Position numbers and translations under genes: made by a program
Source of the DNA: Sphingomonas sp. Leaf208
GTDB lineage: Bacteria; Pseudomonadota; Alphaproteobacteria; Sphingomonadales; Sphingomonadaceae
Reading direction: 5' to 3'
Assembly (NCBI RefSeq): GCF_001421415.1
Contig: NZ_LMKH01000001.1
Location: 124,001 to 188,000 of the forward strand
DNA length: 64,000 nucleotides
Notes under the pieces: model-generated
The model's input: only the letters and a program-made list of their open reading frames with translations
What the model was told of the DNA's origin: nothing
Database searches by the model: none
In this document: positions 46,401 to 55,361 of the stretch, piece after piece
Position numbering within the stretch: position 1 is the first letter of the stretch
Layout of the letters: each line of letters starts with the position of its first letter

Positions 46401-49214
46401 TACGCGGTCGTCACCACCACCGACGCCGATGGCAACGTCGCGCGTGCGGTGAAGTCGGTATGGCTCGCGGGGAACGACGACTGGTGGTTCGGCGGCGACA
46501 ATGGCGACCGGATGGATGTCGTCCCCGAGAAACTCACCTATGCGTCGGGCGAGACCGCACGGTTCCAGGTACGGATGCCGTTCCGCTCGGCGACCGCTCT
46601 GGTCAGCGTCGAGCGCGAGGGCGTGTTGTCGAGCTTCGTCACCGAATTGTCGGGCAAGGATCCGGTGATCGAGGTGCCGATGGACGCGGCCTATGCGCCC
46701 GACGTCTATGTCTCGGTGCTGGTCGTGCGCGGCCGGGTCGAGAGCGGGTTCTGGAGCTGGATCCACCGCATCGCGCGGACGCTCGGGCTGTCGGACACGC
46801 CCGAGGATGCAGCGGAGCCGACCGCGCTGGTCGATCTCGCCAAGCCCGCCTACCGCCTCGGCATCGCCAAGGTGAAGGTTGGCTGGGAGGGGCATACGCT
46901 CGCCGTCGCGGTCAAGGCTGACCGCGAGCGTTACGCGCCGCGGGGAACGGCCAACGTCGCGATCCAGGTTCGGAAGCCCGACGGCAGCCCCGCGCGCGAG
47001 GCCGATGTCGCGTTCGCCGCGGTCGATCAGGCGTTGCTGCAACTCGCACCGAACGACAGCTGGAACATCCTCGACGCGATGATGGGCGATCGCCCGCTCT
47101 CGGTCCTGACCGCGACCGCGCAGATGCAGGTCGTCGGCAAACGGCATTATGGACGCAAGGCGCTCGAAGCGGGTGGCGGCGGTGGCGGCGGCGACCTTTC
47201 GGGGCTCAACCGCGAAAATTTCCAGCCGGTGCTCCTGTGGAAGGGCCATGTCCCGCTCGATGCGCAAGGGCGTGCGCGCGTGTCCGTGCCGCTGTCGGAT
47301 GCGCTGTCGTCGTTCAAGCTGGTCGCGATCGCCACCGACGGTGCGCAGGCGTTCGGTACCGGCAGCACCGACATCCGTACCGCGCAGGATCTGTCGCTCT
47401 ATGCCGGGATGCCGCCGCTAGTCCGTTCGGGCGATTTCTACGGCGCGCGCTTCACGCTGCGCAACGGATCGGACCGTACAATGACGGTCACGGCGAACGT
47501 CGACGTCTTCCCGCGGATCGCGCAGGGCAAGCCCCTGACCGTCAATATTCCCGCGGGTGGTGCGGCACCGGTGGCGTGGAACCTCACTGCGCCGTCCGGA
47601 GTCGATACGCTGCGCTGGACGGTGCGGGCTAGCAGCAACGATGGCCGCGCGACCGATCAGGTGACCGTGACGCAGGACGTCATCCCGGCGGTTCCGACCG
47701 AGATCTGGGCAGCAACGCTTGCGCAGGTCGGTGAGGCCACGATGATCCCGATCGCGCCGCCGATGGGCGCGCTGCCGGGTCGTGGCAGCGTCGACATACA
47801 CCTTGCCGATACGCTGGCGCCGTCGCTCGCCGGGGTCCGCGACTATATGAGTCGCTATCCGTTCAACTGTTTCGAGCAGCGTCTGTCGCGGATCGTCGTG
47901 CTTGGCGACATGGCGGGCTGGGCGACGCTGGCGGGTGAGATCCCCACCTATCAGGCGCCCGACGGCCTGCTGCGCTACTTCCCCGGTGACAGCCTGCAGG
48001 GGTCCGAGGCACTGACTGCCTATGTCCTGTCGATGACGGGCGCGGCGAACCTGTCGCTGCCGCCGGTGCAGCGCGCGCGGATGATCGAGGCGATGAAGGC
48101 GGTGCTCGACGGGCGCTTGCGACATGAGGATTATGGCGATGTCCGCCTGACCAAGGTCGCGGCTCTGGCGGCGCTCGCGCGGCAGGGCGAGACCACCCCG
48201 GCGATGCTCGGCCAGATCGGCATGACGCCCGCGGAGATGCCGACCGCGAGCCTCGCCGATTACATCACCGCGCTGACGGCGATCCCCGGCGCGTCGACCG
48301 AAGCGAAAGCGCAGGCCGAGGCGGTGTTGCGCACGCGCCTGGTGTTCGAGGGCACCCGGCTCGATCTGTCGGACTCGGCCAACGCGTCGTGGTGGTTGAT
48401 GTCGTCGGCGGACGAGGCGGCGAACAAGGCGACCGCGGCGGTGCTCGGGCGGCCGGGTTGGCAGGACGATGCGCCGCGCCTGATGGTCGGCACGGCGCTG
48501 CGCCAGTCGCGCGGGCATTGGGATACGACCACCGCCAACGCCTGGGGGGCGATCGCCGCGCGGCGGTTCGCGCAGGTCTATCCGGCGCAGGCGGTCACGG
48601 GGACGACGATGCTGTCTTACGCAGGGCGTAGCGTTGCGCGCGGCTGGCCGCTGGCGGAACCGGCGCGGACGGTATCGTTCCCGCTCGCTGCCGCCGGACC
48701 GCTGCGGTTGGCGCAAGGCGGCGGAGCGGGGCCGTGGGCGACCGTGTCGATCTCGGCGGCGGTGCCGCTGCGGCAGCCGCTGTTCGCCGGCTATCGCCTG
48801 ACGCGGAAGGTCGATGTCGTGCAGGCGCGCACGGCAGGGCGGCTGACGACGGGCGACGTGCTCCGCGTGACGCTGTCGGTCCAGGCGACCGCCGAGCGCA
48901 ACTGGGTCGCGATCAGCGATCCGGTGCCCGCCGGCGCGACCGTGATCGGCGACCTCGGTGGCCAGTCGCAGCTGCTCCAGCAAGGCGGCGCGGCAGATGG
49001 GGAGGGCGGCGGCCCGAGCTATGTCGAACGTGGCCGCGATACGTGGCGCGCCTATTTTGCCTGGCTGCCCAAGGGGACCACTACCGTAACGTACACGCTC
49101 AGGCTCAACGGTGCCGGCCGGTTCCAGATGCCGCCAAGCCGGGTCGAGGCGATGTATTCGCCTGCAATTCGCGCCGCGGTGCCGAACCAGACGATGGTCG
49201 TCGCGGATCGATGA
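43458..49214 (+). CDS. Bacterial alpha-2-macroglobulin family protein with thioester motif
   Basis: 1918 residues from the ATG at 43458, seven bases after GGGGAG. The signal peptide ends near VAAFGG. There is no lipobox Cys, so it may be periplasmic or soluble rather than a lipoprotein. Many macroglobulin beta domains follow. The thioester motif is C1471-F-E-Q (FNCFEQRLSR), the family pattern C-x-E-Q, so covalent trapping of proteases should be possible. MG-type blocks include FDRALVRQGETIHMKHILR and FKLVAIATDG, and a glycine-rich linker lies near 1240. Bacterial macroglobulins are commonly paired with PBP1C, as here, and are thought to guard the periplasm when the wall is breached. Confidence 0.93.
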   Translation: MRFARLWAALAIVVAPVAAFGGDTPHVTLATPNVSDGAITRFTVRFSDAIVPLGDPRAASPLKVECVVSGEGRWVDQQTYVWDFAQPLPGGTRCTLATREGLKSVAGYGVDAESFTVDAGGPIARAVLPGEGDIEEDQVFLVAANMLATRESIAANAYCAVDGIGEKIAVDVLAPDLPGKLLAGLGSNYSVTSFLESAGLPKTVPADAASRQRALAGITALKCRRPLPPGRDMALVWGANTASAGGKLAGADQRFDFTVRKPFTARFECSRVNTAAGCSPVEKAYLRFSAPVPMSAATQVRLTLADGKSIAPVFSDEEKTRATIEQVTFAAPLPAATRGTVAIPADLKDESGRILANRERFPLEVKFDDAPPLVKFAADFGILEAKQGGVLPVTVRNVEPSLQGQTAGIGGQRLRVGGTDGEIAAWLRRVEEAGKTDYQTIERKGAEPLQINHTGEKPLLFGSGGGGASGGAGDPFKLDLPGKGKDFEVVGLPLGKPGFYVVELASPTLGRALLGRDVPRYVASAALVTDLAVHFEWGRDRSLAWVTRLSTGKPVANAVVQVSDSCTGKPLARGATDKSGGLMVARGLPEPETYGSCKGEGGPHPLMISARTGDDFSFTLTDWGEGIRPFDFDLSYGYLAATNIIHTVFDRALVRQGETIHMKHILRRPDARGFSLAPGFTGTLRLSHRGSDTQFEMPVTIGANGTGETVWTAPKGAPMGDYDLVFVVGDTTTESAQSFKVDEYRLPTMRASVTGPKTALVKPRTAQLDLFAGYLSGGGAPGLPVDVRIGWFAHSATPVGYDKFRFGGEPITEGVKPLDGEGEDAKTPLPPTQMLPATIGSDGTRRMTVDMPQTLPGTTDMQIEMDYRDANGETLTASKSIPIYASGVQLGVATDGWMMRADDLRLRFVALDTDGKPIKGQKLSVALYSRQILTARRRLIGGFYAYDNRMRTTKLSASCSATTDAQGLAQCKADPGVSGEIYAVVTTTDADGNVARAVKSVWLAGNDDWWFGGDNGDRMDVVPEKLTYASGETARFQVRMPFRSATALVSVEREGVLSSFVTELSGKDPVIEVPMDAAYAPDVYVSVLVVRGRVESGFWSWIHRIARTLGLSDTPEDAAEPTALVDLAKPAYRLGIAKVKVGWEGHTLAVAVKADRERYAPRGTANVAIQVRKPDGSPAREADVAFAAVDQALLQLAPNDSWNILDAMMGDRPLSVLTATAQMQVVGKRHYGRKALEAGGGGGGGDLSGLNRENFQPVLLWKGHVPLDAQGRARVSVPLSDALSSFKLVAIATDGAQAFGTGSTDIRTAQDLSLYAGMPPLVRSGDFYGARFTLRNGSDRTMTVTANVDVFPRIAQGKPLTVNIPAGGAAPVAWNLTAPSGVDTLRWTVRASSNDGRATDQVTVTQDVIPAVPTEIWAATLAQVGEATMIPIAPPMGALPGRGSVDIHLADTLAPSLAGVRDYMSRYPFNCFEQRLSRIVVLGDMAGWATLAGEIPTYQAPDGLLRYFPGDSLQGSEALTAYVLSMTGAANLSLPPVQRARMIEAMKAVLDGRLRHEDYGDVRLTKVAALAALARQGETTPAMLGQIGMTPAEMPTASLADYITALTAIPGASTEAKAQAEAVLRTRLVFEGTRLDLSDSANASWWLMSSADEAANKATAAVLGRPGWQDDAPRLMVGTALRQSRGHWDTTTANAWGAIAARRFAQVYPAQAVTGTTMLSYAGRSVARGWPLAEPARTVSFPLAAAGPLRLAQGGGAGPWATVSISAAVPLRQPLFAGYRLTRKVDVVQARTAGRLTTGDVLRVTLSVQATAERNWVAISDPVPAGATVIGDLGGQSQLLQQGGAADGEGGGPSYVERGRDTWRAYFAWLPKGTTTVTYTLRLNGAGRFQMPPSRVEAMYSPAIRAAVPNQTMVVADR

Positions 49215-51313
49215 AGCAGCGCGCGGCGCTTGCCGGACTGCTGGTGCTGATCCTGGCCGCGGTCGGGTTCGACTGGGCGACGTTCCCGCCGCCCCTGCCG
49301 GGCTATGCGCAGGTTCGCGCTGCGTGGAAGCCGTCGGAGGCGTGGCTGTACGATCGCCACGGCGTCCTGATCGACAGCGCGCGCGTCAATTTCGCCGCGC
49401 GACGGCTGGCATGGGTGCCGCTCGACCAGATCGCATCGGTCGTTCCTGCCACCGTCGTCGCGGCGGAGGACGCTCGCTTCCGCAGCCACGGCGGCGTCGA
49501 CTGGCTGGCGATCCTCGGGTCGATCCGGTCGCGCGCGAAGGGCGAGCGGGGCAGGGGGGCCAGCACGCTGTCGATGCAGGTCGCCGCGTTCCTGTCGCCG
49601 ACGCTGGCGATGCCCGGCGCGCGCGGCTGGCGCGACAAGCTCCGTCAGATGCGCGCGGCCCGAGCGCTGGAGATGACCTGGAGCAAGGACCAGATCCTCG
49701 AGGCGTACTTGAACCTCGCACCGTTCCGCGGCGAGGCGCAGGGGATCGGCGCGGCGGCGCTGTCGCTGTTCGGCAAGACCCCTGCGGCTATGGCACGCGA
49801 CGACGCGCTGCTGCTGACCGCGCTGCTGCCCGATCCCCAGGCGCCCGCTCCCCGCATCGCCGCGCGGGCCTGCCGATTGGGGGGCGTGGGTGATTGTACG
49901 CGGTTCGCCAGCGAGGCCGCGTCGATGCTCGGCCCGGTGCGGACGCTGGCGCTCGATCCGGGCCTCGCGCCGCATCTCGCCGATCGCCTGCTGACCAAGC
50001 CGGGCCTGCGGATCACGACCACGCTCGATGCCGCGCTCCAGCGCACGGTCGCCGCCGCGCTACGTCGCCAGCTACTCGGGCTCGGCGGATCGCGCGCGCG
50101 AGACGGGGCCGCGGTGGTGATCGACAATGCGAGCGGCGACGTCCTCGCCTATGTCGGCGGGATCGGCGGCGCCTCGACCGCGCCCGCCGTCGATGCCGCC
50201 AACGCCTATCGCCAGGCCGGGTCGACGCTGAAACCGTTCCTCTACGCGCAGGCGATCGAGCGCGGATACCTGACCCCGGCGTCGGTGCTCGACGATTCGC
50301 CGGTGCAGCTCGATACCGCGTCGGGGCTTTACGTGCCGCAGAATTACGATCGCGGGTTCAAGGGACGCGTGTCGGTGCGCAGTGCGCTGGCGGGATCGCT
50401 CAACGTGCCTGCGGTGCGGACGCTGCTGCTGGTCGGGGTCGAGCCGTTCCGCGATCGGCTGTGGGATACGGGCTATCGCGGTCTCGTGGAGGACGGCGAT
50501 TATTACGGCTTCAGCCTCGCGCTCGGATCGGCGGAGGTGACGCTGCTCGAACAGGCCGACGCGTACCGGTCGCTCGCGAATGACGGACGATGGTCCCCAC
50601 TACGGCTCACCGCCGACGCGCCCCGCAGTGCGCCACGCCCGGTCACGACGCCCGCCGCCGCGTGGATCGTCGCCGACATGATGGCCGACCCCAACGCACG
50701 CGCCGCCACCTTCGGCCTCGATTCGGCACTGCGCTTGCCGTTCTGGACCGCGGTGAAGACGGGCACTTCAAAGGGCATGCGCGACAATTGGTGCGTCGGC
50801 TTCTCGCGCCGCTACACGGTCGCGGTCTGGGTCGGGAACGTCGAGGGTGACCCGATGCGCGCGGTCTCGGGCACCAGCGGCGCGGCGCCGGTGTGGCGCG
50901 ACGTCATGCTGGCGCTCGGACGCGACGAACGCAGCCCCCCCATGCCCGCCGGCGTCGAGCGCCGCCGCATCGCGTTTGCCGACGGGATCGAGCAGCCACG
51001 GATCGAGTATTTCCTCCGCGGCACCGGCCAGTCGCTGATCGCCGCGGCGCCAGCCACCGCCCGGCGCGCGCGGATCGTCAACCCCGCCTCGGGCAGCGTC
51101 TACGCGATCGATCCCGACATCCCCGCCGACCGCCAGCGCCTCGCGATCGAGACCACCGGCGACGTCCGCGCGCACCACGTCTTCCTCGACAATCGCGACC
51201 TCGGCCCCGCCGCCCAGCAACTGCTGTTCTTCGCGCCTCCGGGCCGGCACCGATTGCGGCTCGTCGACGCAGCCGGTCGCGCCGCCGACCAGGTGATCGT
51301 CACGATCCGCTGA
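49211..51313 (+). CDS. pbpC: Penicillin-binding protein 1C (bifunctional wall synthase)
   Basis: 700 residues; the ATG overlaps the macroglobulin stop (ATGA). An N-terminal membrane anchor (LAGLLVLILAAVGF) is followed by the GT51 transglycosylase domain with AAEDARFRSHGGVDW and GASTLSMQ. The transpeptidase domain has S-T-L-K (AGSTLKPF), S-L-N (AGSLNVPA) and K-T-G-T (VKTGTSKGM). The C-terminal beta domain characteristic of PbpC is present (RIVNPASGSVYAIDPDIP). It builds or repairs peptidoglycan in the periplasm. The overlap implies stoichiometric expression with the macroglobulin. Confidence 0.95.
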   Translation: MKQRAALAGLLVLILAAVGFDWATFPPPLPGYAQVRAAWKPSEAWLYDRHGVLIDSARVNFAARRLAWVPLDQIASVVPATVVAAEDARFRSHGGVDWLAILGSIRSRAKGERGRGASTLSMQVAAFLSPTLAMPGARGWRDKLRQMRAARALEMTWSKDQILEAYLNLAPFRGEAQGIGAAALSLFGKTPAAMARDDALLLTALLPDPQAPAPRIAARACRLGGVGDCTRFASEAASMLGPVRTLALDPGLAPHLADRLLTKPGLRITTTLDAALQRTVAAALRRQLLGLGGSRARDGAAVVIDNASGDVLAYVGGIGGASTAPAVDAANAYRQAGSTLKPFLYAQAIERGYLTPASVLDDSPVQLDTASGLYVPQNYDRGFKGRVSVRSALAGSLNVPAVRTLLLVGVEPFRDRLWDTGYRGLVEDGDYYGFSLALGSAEVTLLEQADAYRSLANDGRWSPLRLTADAPRSAPRPVTTPAAAWIVADMMADPNARAATFGLDSALRLPFWTAVKTGTSKGMRDNWCVGFSRRYTVAVWVGNVEGDPMRAVSGTSGAAPVWRDVMLALGRDERSPPMPAGVERRRIAFADGIEQPRIEYFLRGTGQSLIAAAPATARRARIVNPASGSVYAIDPDIPADRQRLAIETTGDVRAHHVFLDNRDLGPAAQQLLFFAPPGRHRLRLVDAAGRAADQVIVTIR

Positions 51314-51623
51314 GCGGGACCGTTCGCTTTCTCCGCCAGGCAAGCGAACGTCGGTTCAGGCCGGCAAGGTCCACTTCATCGGCAAGCGCCGCCTCGGCCA
51401 GCGCGATGGCCCGGTCCAGCAGCCCGCGGTCGGCGTACGCGTAGGCGGGGCGGCCCGGTATGCGGTCATACCACACGCCGTCGCACGCATTATCGAGGAA
51501 GATGCGCTGGAAGCAATGATCGGCCGCGACCGGCCAGCGGCGTGTACGCGCCACCGCCGGCAAGGCCTCGCGGGTCAGTTTCAGCCACCGGGTTTCGGCG
51601 GCAGGACGGTCTTCGGACTCCAT
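51300..51623 (-). CDS. Small conserved hypothetical protein
   Basis: 107 residues. The middle (ADHCFQRIFLDNACDGVWYD, then RPAYAYADRGLLDRAIALAEAALADEVDLAGLNRRSLAWR) looks like a short conserved sphingomonad protein that I recall as often labelled GCN5-like, although no acetyl-CoA-binding motif is visible. No signal peptide. It overlaps the 3' end of pbpC by 14 bases on the other strand. Function unknown. Confidence 0.7.
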   Translation of the reverse strand: MESEDRPAAETRWLKLTREALPAVARTRRWPVAADHCFQRIFLDNACDGVWYDRIPGRPAYAYADRGLLDRAIALAEAALADEVDLAGLNRRSLAWRRKRTVPLSGS

Positions 51624-51680
51624 CCGGTGGCAACGATCGAAACCCGAGAAGGTCGCGCCGTCTTCTACCGGATCGATCGG

Positions 51681-53663
51681 TCACCGCTCGACGGCGGGGG
51701 AAGCGTTGCCAGCGCGGTCGAACACGATCAGCGTCGGCGCGTCGGCGACGAACGTGTCGAGCACGCCGTCGGCGATCTTGATCGGCCCGTCGAACCGCGT
51801 TGCACCAGGAATGCTCTGAATCGCCGCCGCTTCGGCCGCCAACCGCTTGGCATCGGCGAAATAGCGCCCCGCGGCGCTGCTGCCGTGATCGGCCGCGTCG
51901 AGGCCGGCGGCGGTCAACTGGAGCGCACGCCCCCAACGCTGCATCGCGTCCAGCCACGGCCGCGACTGCGCCGCGAAACCCGGATCGACCGTGCCGGACC
52001 GGATGATATCGGGTGCATTCGCGATCTCATCGGCGCGCGTAGTCAACTCCGCGATCGCTTCACGCCGCGCCGCCGCATCGCCACCGGCCAGCGCCTCCCG
52101 CACGCCGTCCAGCGCCGCCTTCAATCGTGGCGCCTGCTCCTGCCAGGGCTGACTGCCGAAGGTCGGTGCCATGTGCTGCGTATCGAAGAACGTCAGCAGC
52201 GCGGCGGTCGCTCGCTCGTCGCCACCCGCCAGTTCCCGCGCGGAGAAATGCCATGTCCGTTGCGCATCATACGCCTTGTCGTTCCAGCCGAACGCGGCGA
52301 CACCGGTGACCGCCGGGCGGCTCGGGGCCTCCTGGTTCATCGGGTTCGACAGGATGCCGGTCAGTTCGCCCGACAGCCCCGCCTCGCGCCGCGTATAGGG
52401 CGCCATCAGCAGCCGGCCGGTGGTCTGCGCATAATCGTTGACCGGATAATTGTCCCACAACAGCGTCTTGCGACCGAACGCCTTGGTCGCTGCCTTGGCG
52501 TCGGGGATCGAGATCGCCGGCGGCACGACGTCGGTACCGGTCCACTGCACGACGATCCGCGGATCGAGATGCTTGCGCAGCGCCGCCTTGTACAGCGTTT
52601 CCTTCGCGTCGTAATATTCGGTCGGTACCATGATCAGCGCCCGCGCCGACGGGTCCTTGGCCGCAAGGTTGGCCTGCACCACGTTCAGCAATTGCGACTG
52701 CGCGATGCCTGCCGCCTCTGCACCCGACGGACCGAACGCCGCCTTGTCCTTCTCGCAGTTCCACTTGGTGTATTCGATGTCGTCCAGCGCGACGTAGAAG
52801 CTGCCGACGCCGATCGCTCGCATCGCGTCGAACTTGCGTTCCAGTGCCTGCACGTCCGCTGGATCGGAGAAGCAGACCGAAGGTCCCGGCGAGACCGCGT
52901 AGACGAAGTCGACATGGTTCCGCCGCGCCGTCGTCGCGAGCGTACCCAGCGCCTTCAGCGTCGCCGCGGGATACGCCTCCCGCCAGCGATCGCGCGCATA
53001 CGGATCGTCCTTCGGGCTGTAGACATAGGTGTTCGCCTTCACGGTGGCGAGGAAGTCGAGATGCCTGGTGCGGTCCGCCATCGACCACGGCGCGCCGTAA
53101 AATCCCTCGATCGTGCCGCGGATCGGCATCGCCGGATGATCCTGGATCACCATGGCCGGGATCGCCGACCGCCGAGCAAGCTGACGAAACGTCTGGGCGG
53201 CGTGGAATAGGCCGTCCGCATCGTGCCCGGCCAGCGTGACGACGCCGCCCGATGCCGAAGCAAGGCTCGCGATCGTGTAACCCTCCGCATGGCTGTCGGC
53301 TACCGCGCGGCTACGGGCGAGCGCGTCGCGGACGATCGGCGCGGTGGCGGCGCCGAGTACGACATATGTTCCGTCGATTACGGAAGGCAGGCGTCGGGCG
53401 GTCGTGATCGTCTCGACGCCGGATGCCGTGAGGATGCTGCGCACGAGCGCGATCGTGTCGGCATCGACGCCGGGCGCTGCGATCAGCGATACCGAACGGC
53501 CGAGCGCGATCGTCCCCGACCCGAGCTCGACCGAGGTCGGCGTCGGGAACAGCGCGGGCATCGTCACCGGACCAGCCGAAGCCGACTCCGATGCCAGACC
53601 CGCCAAGCTCGCGGCAACCATCAGCGAGGGCACGAGGCCGAACTTGCCAATCTGTCGCGTCAT
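51681..53663 (-). CDS. Secreted GH84 beta-N-acetylglucosaminidase
   Basis: 660 residues from the ATG at 53663 with GGAGAC upstream; an ATG at 53681 would add six residues. The signal peptide ends near ASESASA. An N-terminal GH20b/GH84-like alpha-beta domain (35-175) leads into the catalytic barrel starting RGTIEGFYGAPWS (182-194). The paired catalytic aspartates are D294-D295 in VALDDIEYTKWN, as in bacterial GH84 enzymes. A helical C-terminal region includes FGWNDKAYDAQRTWHFSARELAGG. It should remove terminal GlcNAc from glycans in the periplasm or outside. A palindrome overlaps the upstream region. Confidence 0.9.
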   Translation of the reverse strand: MTRQIGKFGLVPSLMVAASLAGLASESASAGPVTMPALFPTPTSVELGSGTIALGRSVSLIAAPGVDADTIALVRSILTASGVETITTARRLPSVIDGTYVVLGAATAPIVRDALARSRAVADSHAEGYTIASLASASGGVVTLAGHDADGLFHAAQTFRQLARRSAIPAMVIQDHPAMPIRGTIEGFYGAPWSMADRTRHLDFLATVKANTYVYSPKDDPYARDRWREAYPAATLKALGTLATTARRNHVDFVYAVSPGPSVCFSDPADVQALERKFDAMRAIGVGSFYVALDDIEYTKWNCEKDKAAFGPSGAEAAGIAQSQLLNVVQANLAAKDPSARALIMVPTEYYDAKETLYKAALRKHLDPRIVVQWTGTDVVPPAISIPDAKAATKAFGRKTLLWDNYPVNDYAQTTGRLLMAPYTRREAGLSGELTGILSNPMNQEAPSRPAVTGVAAFGWNDKAYDAQRTWHFSARELAGGDERATAALLTFFDTQHMAPTFGSQPWQEQAPRLKAALDGVREALAGGDAAARREAIAELTTRADEIANAPDIIRSGTVDPGFAAQSRPWLDAMQRWGRALQLTAAGLDAADHGSSAAGRYFADAKRLAAEAAAIQSIPGATRFDGPIKIADGVLDTFVADAPTLIVFDRAGNASPAVER

Positions 53664-53678
53664 GCTCGTCTCCGGTAT

Positions 53679-53693
53679 CATAATGGTATTATG
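53679..53693. promoter_or_regulatory. Perfect interrupted palindrome before the GH84 gene
   Basis: CATAATGGTATTATG: 6-base arms CATAAT/ATTATG around GGT, in the 80-base gap upstream of the hexosaminidase start at 53663. Small, AT-rich and symmetric in a GC-rich genome, it may be an operator, for example for a GntR- or LacI-type amino-sugar regulator. It could also affect translation of the alternative ATG at 53681. Confidence 0.45.
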
Positions 53694-53743
53694 AACCCGG
53701 GATACGGTAGCCGCGGGACGACCGCAACCCGTACGGAAAACCC

Positions 53744-54772
53744 TCAGCGGCTGGCGAGCATCGCCGCCATCTTCGGCCGAACGGCGACCCCGTCGAGCCT
53801 GTAGCTGACCATCACGCCGATATGGTCGGACAGCATGGTCTTGTCGCCAGCAAGGCCGAACGGCGCGCTGAAGGCGACTGGTTTCACCGACGACGCATCC
53901 GACGCGCGGTACATAAGCCAGTCCTTTGCGCGACCGGTCGAGGTCGCGACGTCGGCGGCTTGCGTCACCAGGCATGTCGGGGTCGACCGGCACCGCTGCT
54001 CGCCGCCCGTCAGCGGCATTGCCCCGCCGAACATGTGCTGCGCGAAATACGCGCGGCGCGCGATATCCTGCCCGACGTTGAAGTCGCCCGCTACCAGCAG
54101 CGTCTCGTGCGGCCGTTCCATCGATCCGATGAACGCGCTCAACAGGTCGATCTGGCGCTTATACGCGTAGAGCGCGCGGGGCTCTGATACGCCGGTGGCG
54201 CCGTTCGAATTCAGGTGCGTGTCGATCACCGTGACAGGTCCGGCCAGTCCGGGCACCGCGATCATAGCCGCCATCGCCCCCTTGTTGGCGAGGCAGTCAT
54301 AGCCGGCGCAGACGGGATAGCTGATCCGCCGCACCGCGAGGATCGGATAGTCGGAGAAGATCGCGAGCCCGCTGTCGACATGCTTGCCGACCTGTTCGCC
54401 GCGGAACATGCTGCCGGCCGATACGAAGCTGCGGTCGGTCGACGTCTCGGCGGTCGCGGAGGCGTCGGCGGAAGCGCCGAACGCGATGTAGCGATAGCCC
54501 GCGGCGGCACCGATCGCCTTCGCATCGGGCACGAACGCCTCCTGCAACGCGACGATCCTCGGCTGATGCCCGGCGGAGCGCATCGCCTTCAGCTGTGCCG
54601 CGATCGCCGACAGCGATGCCGTCCGATCCTCCGCGATCGGCCAGGGTAGGCCGTGCACATTGTAGGTCATGACCGATACCGTCGACTGCGCCCCGCTCGC
54701 GGTTGCGGGCGATGTGGCTGCTGCAAACAGCGCTAGGGAAGGGGCAAACCGACCGAGACGACGCGAAACCAT
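53744..54772 (-). CDS. Exported endonuclease/exonuclease/phosphatase-fold hydrolase
   Basis: 342 residues from the ATG at 54772; the ribosome site is weak, and an in-frame ATG at 54829 would add 19 residues without a better signal. The signal peptide ends near ATASGA. EEP-fold motifs occur in order: MTYNVHGLP (metal/Asn), IVALQEAF (Glu), DTHLNSNG (His), VAGDFNVG (Asp-Asn) and LSDHIGVMVSY (Asp-His). This is a complete active site for DNase I-, sphingomyelinase- or inositol-phosphatase-like hydrolysis in the periplasm or outside. Sphingomyelinase-like activity is possible but not shown. Confidence 0.87.
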   Translation of the reverse strand: MVSRRLGRFAPSLALFAAATSPATASGAQSTVSVMTYNVHGLPWPIAEDRTASLSAIAAQLKAMRSAGHQPRIVALQEAFVPDAKAIGAAAGYRYIAFGASADASATAETSTDRSFVSAGSMFRGEQVGKHVDSGLAIFSDYPILAVRRISYPVCAGYDCLANKGAMAAMIAVPGLAGPVTVIDTHLNSNGATGVSEPRALYAYKRQIDLLSAFIGSMERPHETLLVAGDFNVGQDIARRAYFAQHMFGGAMPLTGGEQRCRSTPTCLVTQAADVATSTGRAKDWLMYRASDASSVKPVAFSAPFGLAGDKTMLSDHIGVMVSYRLDGVAVRPKMAAMLASR

Positions 54773-54854
54773 TGGCGATCCAATTTCTGTATGTGCGGGG
54801 GAGACGCCACGGTCCGGCCGGAACCGCACCTGCCCGGGCTTATTTATATGCGCG

Positions 54855-55361
54855 TCAGCGCTTTAGCGGCGCGAACGAGAACAGCCCGCTTCGGTAGTTC
54901 ATCACCACCGTCGTCGGCGTGATGCCGGCATGCGCGACGACCCGCGCCGCCTCCGCGCTCGGTTTGGAATGGCCGAGCCGCGGGTTGCCGGCAAAGCCGA
55001 TACCGTCATGGAGCAGGCTGAACCCGTGACCGCCGCTGCGGGCATGGACGACGCTGAGCGCATACGCACCCTCGCCCGGAACGCGCAGGCACAGCCGGGC
55101 CGGACCCGATGCCGGAACCGGTATCACCGCGCGGCGAAACGTCTTGCCCTGCGCCACCAGCACATTGTCGTCGGCCAGGAACTCGCCCTCGACCGCGGGA
55201 TAGACCTCGGCGCGAAGGTTACCCGCGCGGTCCTTCAGCCCTTCGACGGTCACGACGATCGCCGGGCCCGGCTCGTGCGGTCGGCACTGTGCCGCAGCGG
55301 TCCCCAGCGCAGGGGTCGAGGCGATCGGCGTTGCGGCGAGGGCCAAGAGCGCGACGATCAT
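54855..55361 (-). CDS. Exported DUF2141 family protein
   Basis: 168 residues with a signal peptide (LLALAATPIASTPALGTAAAQ). The mature part matches DUF2141: VTVEGLKDRAGNLRAEVYP, an Arg-rich strand, then LCLRVPGEGAYALSVVHA and the closing LGHSKPSAEAA region, a small beta-sandwich of unknown function. Its ATG overlaps the stop of the upstream flippase-like gene (ATGA), so both come from one message. This links it to the envelope-glycan genes. Confidence 0.88.
   Translation of the reverse strand: MIVALLALAATPIASTPALGTAAAQCRPHEPGPAIVVTVEGLKDRAGNLRAEVYPAVEGEFLADDNVLVAQGKTFRRAVIPVPASGPARLCLRVPGEGAYALSVVHARSGGHGFSLLHDGIGFAGNPRLGHSKPSAEAARVVAHAGITPTTVVMNYRSGLFSFAPLKR

Noticed and set aside
44496-47267. 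923-codon minus-strand frame inside the alpha-2-macroglobulin gene
   Set aside because: Antisense shadow of a gene with signal peptide, thioester motif and coupled pbpC; no recognisable domain.
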